Positions 7,781 to 15,876 of a stretch of DNA of 31,513 nucleotides are shown one piece after another; position 1 is the stretch's first letter, and each line of letters starts with the position of its first letter. The stretch comes from UPXZ01 sp964634605 (GTDB taxonomy: Bacteria > Bacteroidota > Bacteroidia > Bacteroidales > Paludibacteraceae). Where the stretch lies: contig CAZWLJ010000037.1 in NCBI GenBank assembly GCA_964634605.1, positions 1 through 31,513 of the forward strand, written 5' to 3'. Under the pieces are notes generated by a model that was not told the origin of the DNA, searched no databases, and worked only from the letters and a program-made list of their open reading frames with translations. A program made the position numbers and the translations under genes.

Positions 7781-7933
7781 TTATTTTGCCAAATATTCTT
7801 TTACTTTTTCGTTGTGCACCATTTCTTCCTGAAACGTATACGCACCGGTTTTAGGCGATTTAACCATCTTAATCACCTTGGAAAAGGTACGACCTTCACC
7901 TTTTTGCATACTTGCAACCGCCTTCTTTGCCAT
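7781..7933 (-). CDS. DUF4295 family small protein (probable Bacteroidota ribosomal protein)
   Basis: This short gene encodes 50 basic residues starting MAKKAVASMQKGEGR and ending VKEYLAK, with the core MVKSPKTGAYTFQEEMV. It matches my recollection of the Bacteroidota-restricted family DUF4295, which is nearly always encoded after rpmB and rpmG; I recall that a Flavobacterium ribosome structure identified a new large-subunit protein, bL38, from this gene position. It lies 12 bases after rpmG and just before the terminator, so it is the last gene of a ribosomal-protein transcript. A role on the 50S subunit is inferred from family and context. It is below common length cut-offs and easily missed. 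Confidence 0.9.
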   Translation of the reverse strand: MAKKAVASMQKGEGRTFSKVIKMVKSPKTGAYTFQEEMVHNEKVKEYLAK

Positions 7934-7945
7934 AGTTTACTGAAT

Positions 7946-8134
7946 TTATTTAATTTCTTTATGTACTGTCATTTTCTTGAGGATGGGGTTGTATTTTTTC
8001 AACTCCATTCTACCCGGTGTGTTTTTTCTGTTTTTAGTAGTAATATAACGAGAAGTACCCGGCATACCACTCTCTTTGTGTTCGGTGCATTCCAGAATTA
8101 CCTGAACTCTTGCTTCTTTTGTCTTTTTAGCCAT
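7946..8134 (-). CDS. rpmG: 50S ribosomal protein bL33
   Basis: The 62-residue basic product begins MAKKTKEARVQVILECTEH and contains TSRYITTKNRKNTP and LKKYNP, the conserved core of ribosomal protein bL33. The usual zinc-binding cysteine pairs are incomplete: one cysteine is present (LECTEH) and the second N-terminal partner and the C-terminal pair are absent, so this is the cysteine-poor (C-minus-like) form that does not bind zinc. It lies between rpmB (18 bases upstream) and DUF4295 (12 bases downstream), as is usual in this phylum. Confidence 0.96.
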   Translation of the reverse strand: MAKKTKEARVQVILECTEHKESGMPGTSRYITTKNRKNTPGRMELKKYNPILKKMTVHKEIK

Positions 8135-8152
8135 TGTAAATTCTCCCTGTAA

Positions 8153-8392
8153 TTAAACGTATAAATACCCTTTTTCGGCTGCCTGTTTAATAGCAGCGTC
8201 CAATCCTTTTTTATTGATAGTGCGTAGTCCGGCAGCTGAAATTTTCAGGCTTATCCACATATCCTGTTCTACCCAGTAGAACTTTTTGTTGAACAGGTTT
8301 ACATCGAAACGACGTTTTGTACGACGTTTGGAATGTGAAACGTTGTTACCAACCATTGCTTTTTTTCCGGTGATTTGACAAATTTTTGACAT
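8153..8392 (-). CDS. rpmB: 50S ribosomal protein bL28
   Basis: The product from the chosen start is 79 residues, begins MSKICQITGKKAMVGNNVSH and continues with SKRRTKRRF, the classical bL28 N-terminus, followed by WISLKISAAGLRTINKKG. An in-frame ATG 39 bases upstream (8431) would add a 13-residue basic extension not seen in this family; the candidate promoter at 8442-8473 would leave almost no leader for it, so the internal start at 8392 is preferred. First gene of the rpmB-rpmG-DUF4295 transcript. Confidence 0.96.
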   Translation of the reverse strand: MSKICQITGKKAMVGNNVSHSKRRTKRRFDVNLFNKKFYWVEQDMWISLKISAAGLRTINKKGLDAAIKQAAEKGYLYV

Positions 8393-8441
8393 CTCTGTAT
8401 CTCTTAAATTTTTCTTAATATTTTTTCTCAAAAACAGTGTG

Positions 8442-8473
8442 CAAAGGTAGAAATTTATTTTCTTTTCTACAAA
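8442..8473 (-). promoter_or_regulatory. Bacteroidota-type promoter for rpmB
   Basis: On the minus strand TTTG (8473-8470), a 20-base spacer and TACCTTTG (8449-8442) match the TTTG/TAnnTTTG consensus without mismatch. Transcription would begin near 8435, leaving a leader of about 43 bases before the bL28 start at 8392. Confidence 0.65.
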
Positions 8474-8579
8474 CTTTTTGAGTTCATATTTTATTTTTTA
8501 TTTGATTAATCTTCATTTTTTGTTTTCACTCCGTGATTTTCAGACATATAACTATATTTTCCGAATATGAAGGAGATTC

Positions 8580-9812
8580 TCAGAGCAGTTCCCTGACCAA
8601 CATCAGCGCAGCCACGGTACTTCGTTCTATAATGCTTTCCCTGTCGGATTTTCCGAACTGAAACAGGCGGCTTACCAGCTTTTCAGGCGTACATACTGCT
8701 ATCCATACGGTGCCAACCGGCTTTTCGGCTGTGCCACCATCCGGACCTGCTATACCGGAGGTTGCTACAGCCACACCGGTATTCATCAGGTTGCGCACAC
8801 CGGCAGCCATTTGTTCGACAACCGGCCTGCTTACAGCGCCATACATTTCGATATCTTTTTCACTTACGCCGAGCAGCTTTACCTTTGTTTCATTTTGATA
8901 GGCTGTAACCGAACCTGCAAAATAACCGGAGCTTCCGGCAACTGAAGTCAATTTATGAGCTATATTACCACCGGTACAACTTTCGGCTACTGAAATGGTA
9001 AGTTTTTTATCTCTCAGAAGTTCGCCCAGATTCTTCCAGACCGGAAAATCGTTTTCAGCAACAATTGAGTTTCCCAGAATATCTCTCAACAATGCAAATT
9101 GCCGTTCGGTCTCCGATTGAAGTTTTCCGGTATCGTCATGTGTTCCGGAAAGCCTCAGCTTGACAATACCAAAACCCGGCAGATAAGCTAATTTCAAAAA
9201 ACCGGGAAGAGCTTTTTCCCATTCAGCTATTTGAAGTGCCAGGGCTGATTCACCGTATCCAAAAACCTGAACAGTCTGATTGACAACCGGTTTGAATTGG
9301 AACTGCCTGCATAAACGGGGAATGATCTCGTCGGTCATCGTCTTCTTCATTTCGAAGGGTACACCCGGCATCGACACAATCGCTTTACCACCTGAATCGA
9401 ACCACATGACAGGTGCTGTTCCCACTTCATTCTGAATGACCGTACAGTTTTCGGGCACATAAGCCTGGTTTCGAGTTAACTCGTTGATTGTAAAATTTCT
9501 GTCGCGAAATATGTTTTCGATGTTTTTCAGAACAGACTCATCGAAAACAAGTTTTGTACCGAAAAATTCACAAAGTGTCGATTTGGTTATATCGTCTTTG
9601 GTAGGTCCTAACCCGCCTGTAATGAGCACAATATCATTTTTTTGCAGTGCCAGTTCCAGCGCTGATCTGATATGCTGCGCATCATCATGAACAGAAGTTA
9701 TCTGCGACACCAGAAATCCGGCTTTATTCAGTTGCGCAGCCATCCAGGCTGAATTTGTGTCCACAATTTGCCCGATCAGAATTTCGTCGCCTATGGTAAT
9801 TATTTCTATCAA
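8580..9812 (-). CDS. cinA: CinA family protein (nicotinamide-nucleotide amidohydrolase PncC type)
   Basis: The 410-residue product is a full-length two-domain CinA. Residues 1-170 form the molybdopterin-binding-like (COG1058) domain with GDEILIGQIVDTNS (8-21) and TGGLGPTKDD (65-74). The C-terminal domain (about 255-410) is the PncC-type amidase, with VAESCTGG, the GYFAGSVTAY block and ATSGIAGPDGG. Related enzymes deamidate NMN in pyridine-nucleotide salvage, and some full-length members also hydrolyse ADP-ribose. The old label 'competence/damage inducible' is historical; nothing here points to transformation. It is followed by the rpmB group and preceded by DUF3109 at 64 bases on the same strand. 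Confidence 0.95.
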   Translation of the reverse strand: MIEIITIGDEILIGQIVDTNSAWMAAQLNKAGFLVSQITSVHDDAQHIRSALELALQKNDIVLITGGLGPTKDDITKSTLCEFFGTKLVFDESVLKNIENIFRDRNFTINELTRNQAYVPENCTVIQNEVGTAPVMWFDSGGKAIVSMPGVPFEMKKTMTDEIIPRLCRQFQFKPVVNQTVQVFGYGESALALQIAEWEKALPGFLKLAYLPGFGIVKLRLSGTHDDTGKLQSETERQFALLRDILGNSIVAENDFPVWKNLGELLRDKKLTISVAESCTGGNIAHKLTSVAGSSGYFAGSVTAYQNETKVKLLGVSEKDIEMYGAVSRPVVEQMAAGVRNLMNTGVAVATSGIAGPDGGTAEKPVGTVWIAVCTPEKLVSRLFQFGKSDRESIIERSTVAALMLVRELL

Positions 9813-9876
9813 TTGACTGGATGTTAGCTTGGTAATTATTACGTGTTAAATGAAAGAAGCTACTGATTCGTTCGTG

Positions 9877-10455
9877 TTACTCATTAACGGAAAAAAAATG
9901 TTTGTCGGCTATCTCGAGCTGACTGTACCACTCTTCTCCGAATTTACGGATTAAAGGTTCTTTCAGAAAAACATAAACCGGGACTTTCAGTTCGGTTCCC
10001 AGTTTCCGGGCGCAGTCACAGATATTCCATTTATGAATATTTACTGCTGTGAAACTGTTGTATTTTTGAAGCCTGACCGGATACAGATGGCAGGAAACAG
10101 GTTTGTAGAATTCTGTCTTTCCTTCGCGAAAAGCTTTTTCGAATGCACATTTACATATTCCGTTTTCATCGGTGAAAGTAAACACACACTCACGTCCGTT
10201 TACAATAGCAGTGACGGGTTCATTTTCTTCATCGATATAAAAAAAACCCTTTTCGCGGATAATTTCTTTCGATACTTCTTCCAGATCATTCCATACGACA
10301 GGCAAAAGCTGTTCAATTATTTCAATTTCATTTTCCTCGAGCGGCGCACCGTTGTCGCCCTCGATGCAGCATGCACCCCTGCAACTTTTCAGATCGCAAA
10401 CGAATCGTTCGGCAATCAGATCGGGACTTATGATTGTGTCATCTATTTGCAGCAT
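9877..10455 (-). CDS. DUF3109 family cysteine-rich protein
   Basis: The 192-residue soluble product is rich in cysteine: Cys20, Cys25, Cys29 and Cys30 in a CDLKSCRGACC block, then RECVF, GICKCAF, PVSCHLYP and WNICDCARK. This is the pattern of DUF3109, related in style to the YkgJ-type putative zinc/iron-chelating cysteine-cluster proteins. The cysteine grouping suggests metal or Fe-S binding, but no reaction is known to me. There is no signal peptide, so it is cytoplasmic. It lies between cinA and the UPF0126 gene, with about 62 bases to each, which gives little functional hint. Confidence 0.85.
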   Translation of the reverse strand: MLQIDDTIISPDLIAERFVCDLKSCRGACCIEGDNGAPLEENEIEIIEQLLPVVWNDLEEVSKEIIREKGFFYIDEENEPVTAIVNGRECVFTFTDENGICKCAFEKAFREGKTEFYKPVSCHLYPVRLQKYNSFTAVNIHKWNICDCARKLGTELKVPVYVFLKEPLIRKFGEEWYSQLEIADKHFFSVNE

Positions 10456-10517
10456 GTTGTATGTATATTGTGTTGGTTTTCAGTCGTTTTATTCTTTAAA
10501 AAAACGCATCCTGATTT

Positions 10518-11150
10518 TCAGGCAGCAGAATTATTCTCTTGCCTGTCTTTCAGCACGGGTAAGCCGATATGATACCTGGCTGCCACTACTCGTATTAATA
10601 TTACGGAAATCACGCTTATGGTTTGCGTGGCCACAGGGCTGAAATTCATCCATACAGTGGCAAAATAAATCAAACCTCCCAGAATACATGCTATGGCGTA
10701 AATATCTTTCCGCAGGATAAGTGGCACCTGATTGATTAGTATATCTCTTATGATTCCTCCTACTGAGCCTGTTATCATACCCATTACTATGGCAATCCAT
10801 ACCGGGAATCCCTGAGCAAGTGTTTTGTCAATTCCGACAACTGTAAACAGCCCCAGTCCGATAGCGTCAAATATAAATATGGTATAGCTGAGTTTTATAA
10901 CCCATTTACCGAAAGCGATTACAAAGAGCAGAGCTATACCCGTTACTATCAGGTAGGATGGTTGTGTCATCCAGAAAGGAGTTGTCCCGAGCAGCAAATC
11001 GCGTGTGGTACCGCCCCCGATAGCTGTTACCAGACCCACTACATAGGCTCCGAACCAGTCGAAACGTTTAGTTGCAGCTATCCGGATACCACTTATGGCA
11101 AATGCAAATGTACCCAGGTAATCGATCAGCGATATAAAATTAAACTCCAT
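10518..11150 (-). CDS. UPF0126/TRIC-type membrane protein (YicG-like)
   Basis: The 210-residue product is a polytopic membrane protein with about seven spans made of two repeats. Each repeat carries the family signature, VTAIGGGTTRDLLLG (about 41-55) and ITGSVGGIIRDILIN (about 126-140). These glycine-rich kinked helices are characteristic of UPF0126 proteins, the prokaryotic relatives of trimeric intracellular cation (TRIC) channels. A role in cation permeation is from family knowledge; homologues in other bacteria have also been linked to small-solute uptake, so substrate is open. The start MEFNFISLIDYLG fits the first helix. It follows the secG terminator, so it is probably transcribed separately. 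Confidence 0.9.
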   Translation of the reverse strand: MEFNFISLIDYLGTFAFAISGIRIAATKRFDWFGAYVVGLVTAIGGGTTRDLLLGTTPFWMTQPSYLIVTGIALLFVIAFGKWVIKLSYTIFIFDAIGLGLFTVVGIDKTLAQGFPVWIAIVMGMITGSVGGIIRDILINQVPLILRKDIYAIACILGGLIYFATVWMNFSPVATQTISVISVILIRVVAARYHIGLPVLKDRQENNSAA

Positions 11151-11200
11151 TGTTCTTTGGCAGTCGCCATGCAGTTATTGTTTCTTTTCAATATAATGTT

Positions 11201-11235
11201 AAACAAAAAACGTATCAAAAATCAAATTTGATACG
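11201..11235 (-). terminator. Intrinsic terminator after secG
   Basis: CGTATCAAA (11211-11219) pairs with TTTGATACG (11227-11235) around a 7-base loop. On the minus strand the stem is followed by a U-rich stretch complementary to 11201-11210. It sits about 29 bases past the secG stop and before the UPF0126 gene. Confidence 0.85.
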
Positions 11236-11263
11236 CTTTTGATATATTATTTATTCTGTACAG

Positions 11264-11653
11264 CTATTTTTTAGCTGGCTTAGCTGCAGGAGCAGCCTGC
11301 TTTTCGGCTTCAGCCGGCTGTGCCTGAGGCACTTCACCAAAATTGGGAACTGCAGTACCCTGCTGTATCTGTTTATTAATATCGGCCGATTGTTCTTTAA
11401 TGGCTGAATCATTTGTCGAACCGGATGACATGTTTGATCTTACTCCCACTGCTAAAATTGATACAACAATTAAAAATGCGGCTAATCCCCAGGTTGCTTT
11501 TTCAAGAAAATCGGTTGTTTTACGCACTCCCATAATCTGATTGGACGACTGAAAACCCGCTGCCAATCCTCCTCCTTTTGAATTCTGAACAAGAACTATA
11601 AGTGTGAGCAACAATGCTGCAATAATAATGAGAATAATTAACGTGATATACAT
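11264..11653 (-). CDS. secG: Preprotein translocase subunit SecG
   Basis: SecG is the small non-essential partner of the SecYE channel in the inner membrane. The 129-residue product has two membrane segments (about 2-22 and 54-72) joined by the conserved loop LVQNSKGGGLAAGFQSSNQ with GVRKTTDFLEKATW. A low-complexity Ala/Pro/Gln/Lys tail (about 95-129) is common in Bacteroidota SecG and makes the protein longer than the roughly 75-residue Bacillus form. It lies 18 bases after the TPR-like gene and ends at a clear terminator, closing the sigma-54 regulator/lptE operon. Confidence 0.95.
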   Translation of the reverse strand: MYITLIILIIIAALLLTLIVLVQNSKGGGLAAGFQSSNQIMGVRKTTDFLEKATWGLAAFLIVVSILAVGVRSNMSSGSTNDSAIKEQSADINKQIQQGTAVPNFGEVPQAQPAEAEKQAAPAAKPAKK

Positions 11654-11671
11654 CTTTCTGTGTGTTTATGT

Positions 11672-12304
11672 TTAATTTTGTATGATTTTTTTCAAAAATC
11701 GAATTTGGTCTGCAAAGTAAATACTTTTTTTTGGATTAATCAAATTTAATTCCTCTAATATTTTCACAGCTTCGCTGAATTTTTTTTCACGAATCAGTTG
11801 TTTGGCCTGTTTTTCTTTTTCTTCAAACTTGTCATTCTCAGTCAGGTTCTGTATCTTTTCGTTTTCTACCGGTTCATTCTTCACATTAATATGAGACTGC
11901 TGAGGCTGCTGATCGTCTGATTTCAGTGTATCGCGGGCAGCTTTCAGCTTTTCGGCAAGCAACCGCAGCGAAGTCCGGTTGTTTTCTCCTTTCCTGTCGA
12001 GTTTGCTTATCATATCAAAATAGCCTCCCGTGCTTTCGTTTCTCTGAACCGACAACTCGTTAACCGGCGATTCATCAGGATATATATAATAGTATAATTT
12101 TCGTCTGTCGGCGGCGTACAATGCAGTTTTCTTCAGTTCTTCACCAAAATAAATGCTGCCCGACATGTGAAGCGAATTCAGATAAAGCCATTTGGGTATT
12201 TTAAAAAAGGGATACTTGTCAGCCAGTTTTTTCAATTCTTCGGGCTGACAGTTTTTCAGGGTGTCCGGATGGCGGATGTATTTTATGAATTGATCATAAG
12301 TCAT
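11672..12304 (-). CDS. Conserved Bacteroidota protein with TPR-like C-terminus
   Basis: I recognise the type but not a function. The 210-residue product begins MTYDQFIKYIRHPD, then has an aromatic-rich helical region (YPFFKIPKWLYLNSLH, about 32-47; KKTALYAADRRKLY, about 58-71). A variable charged linker (about 85-155) follows, and a final helical pair ends with AKQLIREKKFSEAVKILEEL, resembling one tetratricopeptide repeat. There is no signal peptide. Similar proteins between lptE and secG occur in other Bacteroidales as far as I recall. A GTG at 12322 could extend it by six residues, but the ATG gives the usual N-terminus. Confidence 0.8.
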   Translation of the reverse strand: MTYDQFIKYIRHPDTLKNCQPEELKKLADKYPFFKIPKWLYLNSLHMSGSIYFGEELKKTALYAADRRKLYYYIYPDESPVNELSVQRNESTGGYFDMISKLDRKGENNRTSLRLLAEKLKAARDTLKSDDQQPQQSHINVKNEPVENEKIQNLTENDKFEEKEKQAKQLIREKKFSEAVKILEELNLINPKKSIYFADQIRFLKKIIQN

Positions 12305-12396
12305 ATAAGTACCGGAAACCACAATTAATTGATGCCGGATTTCAGCATGAGTAATAAAAAAATAATTCAGCTATTATTAACTAATGGTTAATGTCA

Positions 12397-12921
12397 CTAC
12401 CATTTTGCTACAGTATCGTTGTAAATCTTATCTACGATTTCTTTCACCAGAATATCAATCAGTTCGGGCTCCACTTCGCTCAGCAACCGGTTGCTGTCAA
12501 ATATCTGAGATGCGGTGTAACGGGTATCATTGAAACTGTTCTCGGGATTTTTCGTATCGGTAAAACGGACATTGACAGTCAGAGTCAGTTTGGTTTCAGA
12601 AGCATATGAATCGGCGCTGATAGCCATAGCAGCAAGCTGATATCCGACAATTTCGCCTTCGATGTGCATATTTCCGTTTTGTTTGAGAACCTTCAAACGT
12701 GTTTGCCGGGTATATTTATCCCTGAGAGTTTCCGAAAATATCTGTGAAAGTGTGGGATTTACAAGTTCAGAGTTATTCGGAAAATCGGCAATTGAAATGC
12801 TGGCGTATTTTGAGTAATCAATGGCACCTGCATTGAAACTGTACTTCACCGAGCATCCGGCAACAACGGACATAAAAACAACAACTATTATTCCTGTAAA
12901 TATCTTTTTCAATCCGGCCAT
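12397..12921 (-). CDS. lptE: LPS assembly lipoprotein LptE-like
   Basis: From the chosen start the product is 174 residues: MAGLKKIFTG, a hydrophobic core and a lipobox VVAGC with Cys23, so it is a lipoprotein. The following SVKYSFNAGAIDY and FPNNS segments match the Bacteroidota LptE-like family (LPS assembly, partner of LptD at the outer membrane). A frame open 30 codons further upstream lacks a signal peptide at its N-terminus and overlaps the sigma-54 regulator, so the internal ATG at 12921 is used. Only one base separates it from the stop codon of the regulator, strong evidence for translational coupling. Confidence 0.88.
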   Translation of the reverse strand: MAGLKKIFTGIIVVVFMSVVAGCSVKYSFNAGAIDYSKYASISIADFPNNSELVNPTLSQIFSETLRDKYTRQTRLKVLKQNGNMHIEGEIVGYQLAAMAISADSYASETKLTLTVNVRFTDTKNPENSFNDTRYTASQIFDSNRLLSEVEPELIDILVKEIVDKIYNDTVAKW

Positions 12922-12922
12922 T

Positions 12923-14170
12923 TTAAATTTCAATTTCGTAATCTTTAATCTTTCGGTACAATGTGCGTTCGGAAATCTTGAGCTCACGTGCAGCAATCTT
13001 ACGTTTGCCATTGTGTTTTTCGAGCGTTTTTTTTATCAGCTCGCGTTCCATATCTTCGAGCGAGTATTTTTCCTCTTCCCTGTAATCTTCCACCTCCTGA
13101 ATAGGTTCCACATCATCTACGTCGTTGAATTTCACAGTTTTCTCGTTCGGATGATTATTAAGCTGACTGACAAAGCTATCTCCCTGAAGTATGGTCGGTG
13201 AATAGTTTACATCGGTATTTACCTGCACCTGAGCCGAACTCAGTTCGTTGACCACCTTTTTCAGATCAGAAATGTCTTTTTTCATATCAAAAAGCACCTG
13301 ATAAAGTATTTCACGTTCGTTGCTGAAAGATTTATTATCCGACTTGGCGCCTGCAACGAGTGCGGGTAATTTTTCCGTATTTTCGTTGGGTAAATACAAA
13401 CGGAGTGTTGAAGCATTAATCTCACGGTGCTGCTCGATGACCGAAATCTGTTCGGTAATATTTTTTAATTGACGTACATTCCCGTTCCAGTAATAATTCA
13501 TAAGTATCTGCCTGGCATCTTCGCTCAACCGCACGGGCGGCATGCTGTATTTCTCGGCAAAGTCGGCAGCAAATTTACGGAAAAGTAAAGGGATATCCTC
13601 GCGTCTATCCCTGAGCGGCGGAATAAATACAGGTACAGTATTCAGCCTGTAGAAGAGGTCTTCACGAAATCGGCCGTCACGTATAGCCTGCATGATATTC
13701 ATATTGGTTGCAGCCACAACTCTTACATCAGTTTTCTGGGTTTTCGACGAACCTACTTTTATAAATTCACCGGCCTCAAGCACCCTCAGAAGACGAACCT
13801 GTGTGGAAAGGGGCAATTCGCCCACTTCATCCAGGAAAATGGTTCCGCCGTCGGCCACTTCGAAATATCCTTTCCGGTCGGCAAGAGCTCCTGTAAACGA
13901 ACCTTTTTCATGACCGAAAAGCTCTGAATCGATTGTTCCTTCAGGAATGGCACCACAGTTTACAGCAATGTATGCTCCATGTTTACGATGACTGTAAGCG
14001 TGAATAATCTGAGGGAAATTCTCCTTACCCACTCCGCTTTCACCCGTAATCAAAACAGAAAGATCAGTAGGGGCTACCTGAACTGCAATATCTATAGCCC
14101 GGTTCAGCAACTCTGAATTGCCGATTATTCCAAACCTTTGTTTTACACTATGTAATTCAGAATGATTCAT
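12923..14170 (-). CDS. Sigma-54-dependent activator without a sensor domain
   Basis: The 415-residue product starts almost directly with the AAA+ domain: Walker A GESGVGKE (43-50), the sigma-54 contact loop as GSFTGA (90-95, where GAFTGA is usual), Walker B FLDEVGEL (112-119), and the R-finger region RFREDLFYRL. A linker (about 260-370) leads to a C-terminal Fis-type helix-turn-helix (AARELKISERTLYRKIKDYE). Such proteins use ATP to open sigma-54 promoters. There is no receiver, GAF or PAS domain, so activity must be set by abundance or another partner. Its stop is one base from the lptE start, tying it to envelope genes (lptE, secG). Target promoters cannot be identified here. Confidence 0.93.
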   Translation of the reverse strand: MNHSELHSVKQRFGIIGNSELLNRAIDIAVQVAPTDLSVLITGESGVGKENFPQIIHAYSHRKHGAYIAVNCGAIPEGTIDSELFGHEKGSFTGALADRKGYFEVADGGTIFLDEVGELPLSTQVRLLRVLEAGEFIKVGSSKTQKTDVRVVAATNMNIMQAIRDGRFREDLFYRLNTVPVFIPPLRDRREDIPLLFRKFAADFAEKYSMPPVRLSEDARQILMNYYWNGNVRQLKNITEQISVIEQHREINASTLRLYLPNENTEKLPALVAGAKSDNKSFSNEREILYQVLFDMKKDISDLKKVVNELSSAQVQVNTDVNYSPTILQGDSFVSQLNNHPNEKTVKFNDVDDVEPIQEVEDYREEEKYSLEDMERELIKKTLEKHNGKRKIAARELKISERTLYRKIKDYEIEI

Positions 14171-14576
14171 CTTTATTCTTTAATTGTAAAAAACCTGACA
14201 AAATTGTCATATTAAAGACTGACAAAATTACAAAAGTTTTTTAATAAGCAGCAATTATTATTGGTTAAAAAAGGTTTTAATAGTTCTTCCAACCAAGTGG
14301 CCGAAGACGAAAAATCATGATTTCAGTTCACTTTTTTGGAAACGAAACGGTTGAAAACACACCTTATTATTCTAATTTCTTCTAAATCAGATTTAAAAAT
14401 ATGATTTCAGGAATCAGATAAACATACTTTTACTTTACCAAGATCAGATTTTCGCTTTATTCAATATCTTTATGTAATTTTTTTTCAATATTTTTTCAGA
14501 AATACCACCAACACTTATACATTTTGTCAAAAATGTTACTACTTTTACGGTCAAATATTTTAATAACTCAACAACT
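14171..14576. promoter_or_regulatory. Divergent intergenic region between the sigma-54 activator and ald
   Basis: This 406-base A/T-rich region holds no gene. Near the activator are a hyphenated palindrome TGACAAAATTGTCA (14196-14209) and a repeat of TGACAAAATT at 14220-14229, 24 bases apart. On the minus strand TAATTTTG (14230-14223) with ATTG (14255-14252) at 21 bases is a candidate activator promoter. Nearer ald, ATGATTTCAG occurs at 14317-14326 and 14401-14410, and TACTTTTA (14540-14547) is a one-mismatch match to the -7 consensus. All are candidates by pattern only. Confidence 0.5.
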
Positions 14577-15680
14577 ATGAAAATAGGCATTCCAAAAGAA
14601 ATTAAAAACAATGAGAACAGGGTTTCGCTGACTCCCTCTGGGGCTCATACACTTACTGTCAACGGACATGAAGTCTTCGTTCAAACCAACGCCGGCATCA
14701 ACAGCGGTTTCACCGACGATCAATACCTGAAAGCTGGTGCACAGATTTTACCGGATGCAAAAAGTGTTTTTGACATTGCAGAAATGATTATTAAAGTGAA
14801 AGAACCGATTGAAAGCGAATACGAACTCATCAAGCCCAATCAACTGGTATTCACTTACTTCCATTTTGCTTCGGACGAAACCCTCACCCGCGCCATGATC
14901 AAAAGCAAAGCAGTTTGTCTGGCTTATGAAACTGTTGAGCTCAACAATACACTGCCGCTATTACTTCCGATGTCGGAAGTGGCCGGAAGAATGGCCACCC
15001 AGCAGGGAGCCAAATACCTGGAGAAGCCTCAGGGAGGCAAAGGGATTTTGCTTGGAGGAGTACCCGGAGTAAAACCTGCCAATGTGCTGGTTATCGGTGG
15101 CGGTGTGGTAGGACAACAGGCTGCACTGATGGCTGCCGGGATGAACGCCAACGTGACGATTTTTGATGTCTCGCTGCCCCGCATGCGCTATCTCAGCGAA
15201 ATAATGCCAAAGAACGTGGATACACTCATGTCGAGCAAGTACAACATCGAAGCGCTGCTGCCTTCTACAGACCTGGTAATAGGTGCCGTATTGATACCGG
15301 GCGCCAAAGCTCCTCACGTTATTACCAGAGAAATGCTCAACCTGATGCAGCCCGGATCGGTACTTGTTGACGTTGCCATTGACCAGGGCGGATGTTTCGA
15401 GACTTCGCACCCCACCTCACACGCCGACCCGATTTACAAGGTTAACGATGTGGTGCATTATTGCGTAGCCAACATTCCCGGTGCTGTTCCGTTTACTTCT
15501 ACCCTTGCTCTGACCAACGCTACACTTCCCTATGCAGTGATGCTTGCCAATATGGGCTGGGAAAAAGCATGTTCAAAATACCCCGATCTGCGACTTGGAT
15601 TGAATATCGTGGATGGAAAAGTAGTATATAAGGCAGTGGCTGACACATTCGGATTACCCTACGAAGAGCTGACACTGTAA
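14577..15680 (+). CDS. ald: Alanine dehydrogenase
   Basis: Ald catalyses the reversible NAD-dependent deamination of L-alanine to pyruvate and ammonia. The 367-residue product has the standard family length and begins MKIGIPKEIKNNENRVSLTP. Catalytic residues Lys75 (IKVKEP) and His96 (YFHFAS) lie at the family positions. The NAD-binding Rossmann loop VIGGGVVGQ follows at about 172-180, and DQGGCFETS contains the conserved catalytic aspartate region. The C-terminus (GLNIVDGKVVYKAVADTFGL) is typical. It stands alone, divergent from the sigma-54 activator and followed by a strong terminator. The related PntA transhydrogenase subunit is excluded by length and these motifs. Confidence 0.97.
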   Translation: MKIGIPKEIKNNENRVSLTPSGAHTLTVNGHEVFVQTNAGINSGFTDDQYLKAGAQILPDAKSVFDIAEMIIKVKEPIESEYELIKPNQLVFTYFHFASDETLTRAMIKSKAVCLAYETVELNNTLPLLLPMSEVAGRMATQQGAKYLEKPQGGKGILLGGVPGVKPANVLVIGGGVVGQQAALMAAGMNANVTIFDVSLPRMRYLSEIMPKNVDTLMSSKYNIEALLPSTDLVIGAVLIPGAKAPHVITREMLNLMQPGSVLVDVAIDQGGCFETSHPTSHADPIYKVNDVVHYCVANIPGAVPFTSTLALTNATLPYAVMLANMGWEKACSKYPDLRLGLNIVDGKVVYKAVADTFGLPYEELTL

Positions 15681-15706
15681 CCTGAAATAATACAGAAACC
15701 AACGTG

Positions 15707-15749
15707 CTGCCATGCAAAAAATGAACATTTTGCATGGCAGTTTCATTTT
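15707..15749 (+). terminator. Intrinsic terminator after ald
   Basis: CTGCCATGCAAAA (15707-15719) and TTTTGCATGGCAG (15728-15740) form a perfect 13-bp stem with an 8-base loop, followed by the T-rich segment TTTCATTTT. It lies 26 bases past the ald stop codon. Confidence 0.88.
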
Positions 15750-15876
15750 CCGGGTTAAACTGAGTGAAATCTTCAGAATTTCCAATAAAAACATCATCAA
15801 AACACAAATTTTCTCCCCGGTACAGAATTTTATTGAAATTTTTGTAAAAATATTTTTTTATCCCCAGCAACAGTTA

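Noticed and set aside
8393..8431. 13-residue N-terminal extension of bL28.
   Set aside because: The family N-terminus MSKICQ starts at 8392 and the predicted transcription start near 8435 leaves no leader for the longer form.
12922..13011. 30-residue N-terminal extension of LptE overlapping the sigma-54 gene.
   Set aside because: The extension would bury the lipoprotein signal peptide; the ATG at 12921 gives a standard lipoprotein and a coupled start.
953..14576. tRNA or rRNA genes in the housekeeping half.
   Set aside because: No cloverleaf-type or rRNA-like conserved segment was noticed in any intergenic gap; the gaps are short and A/T-rich.
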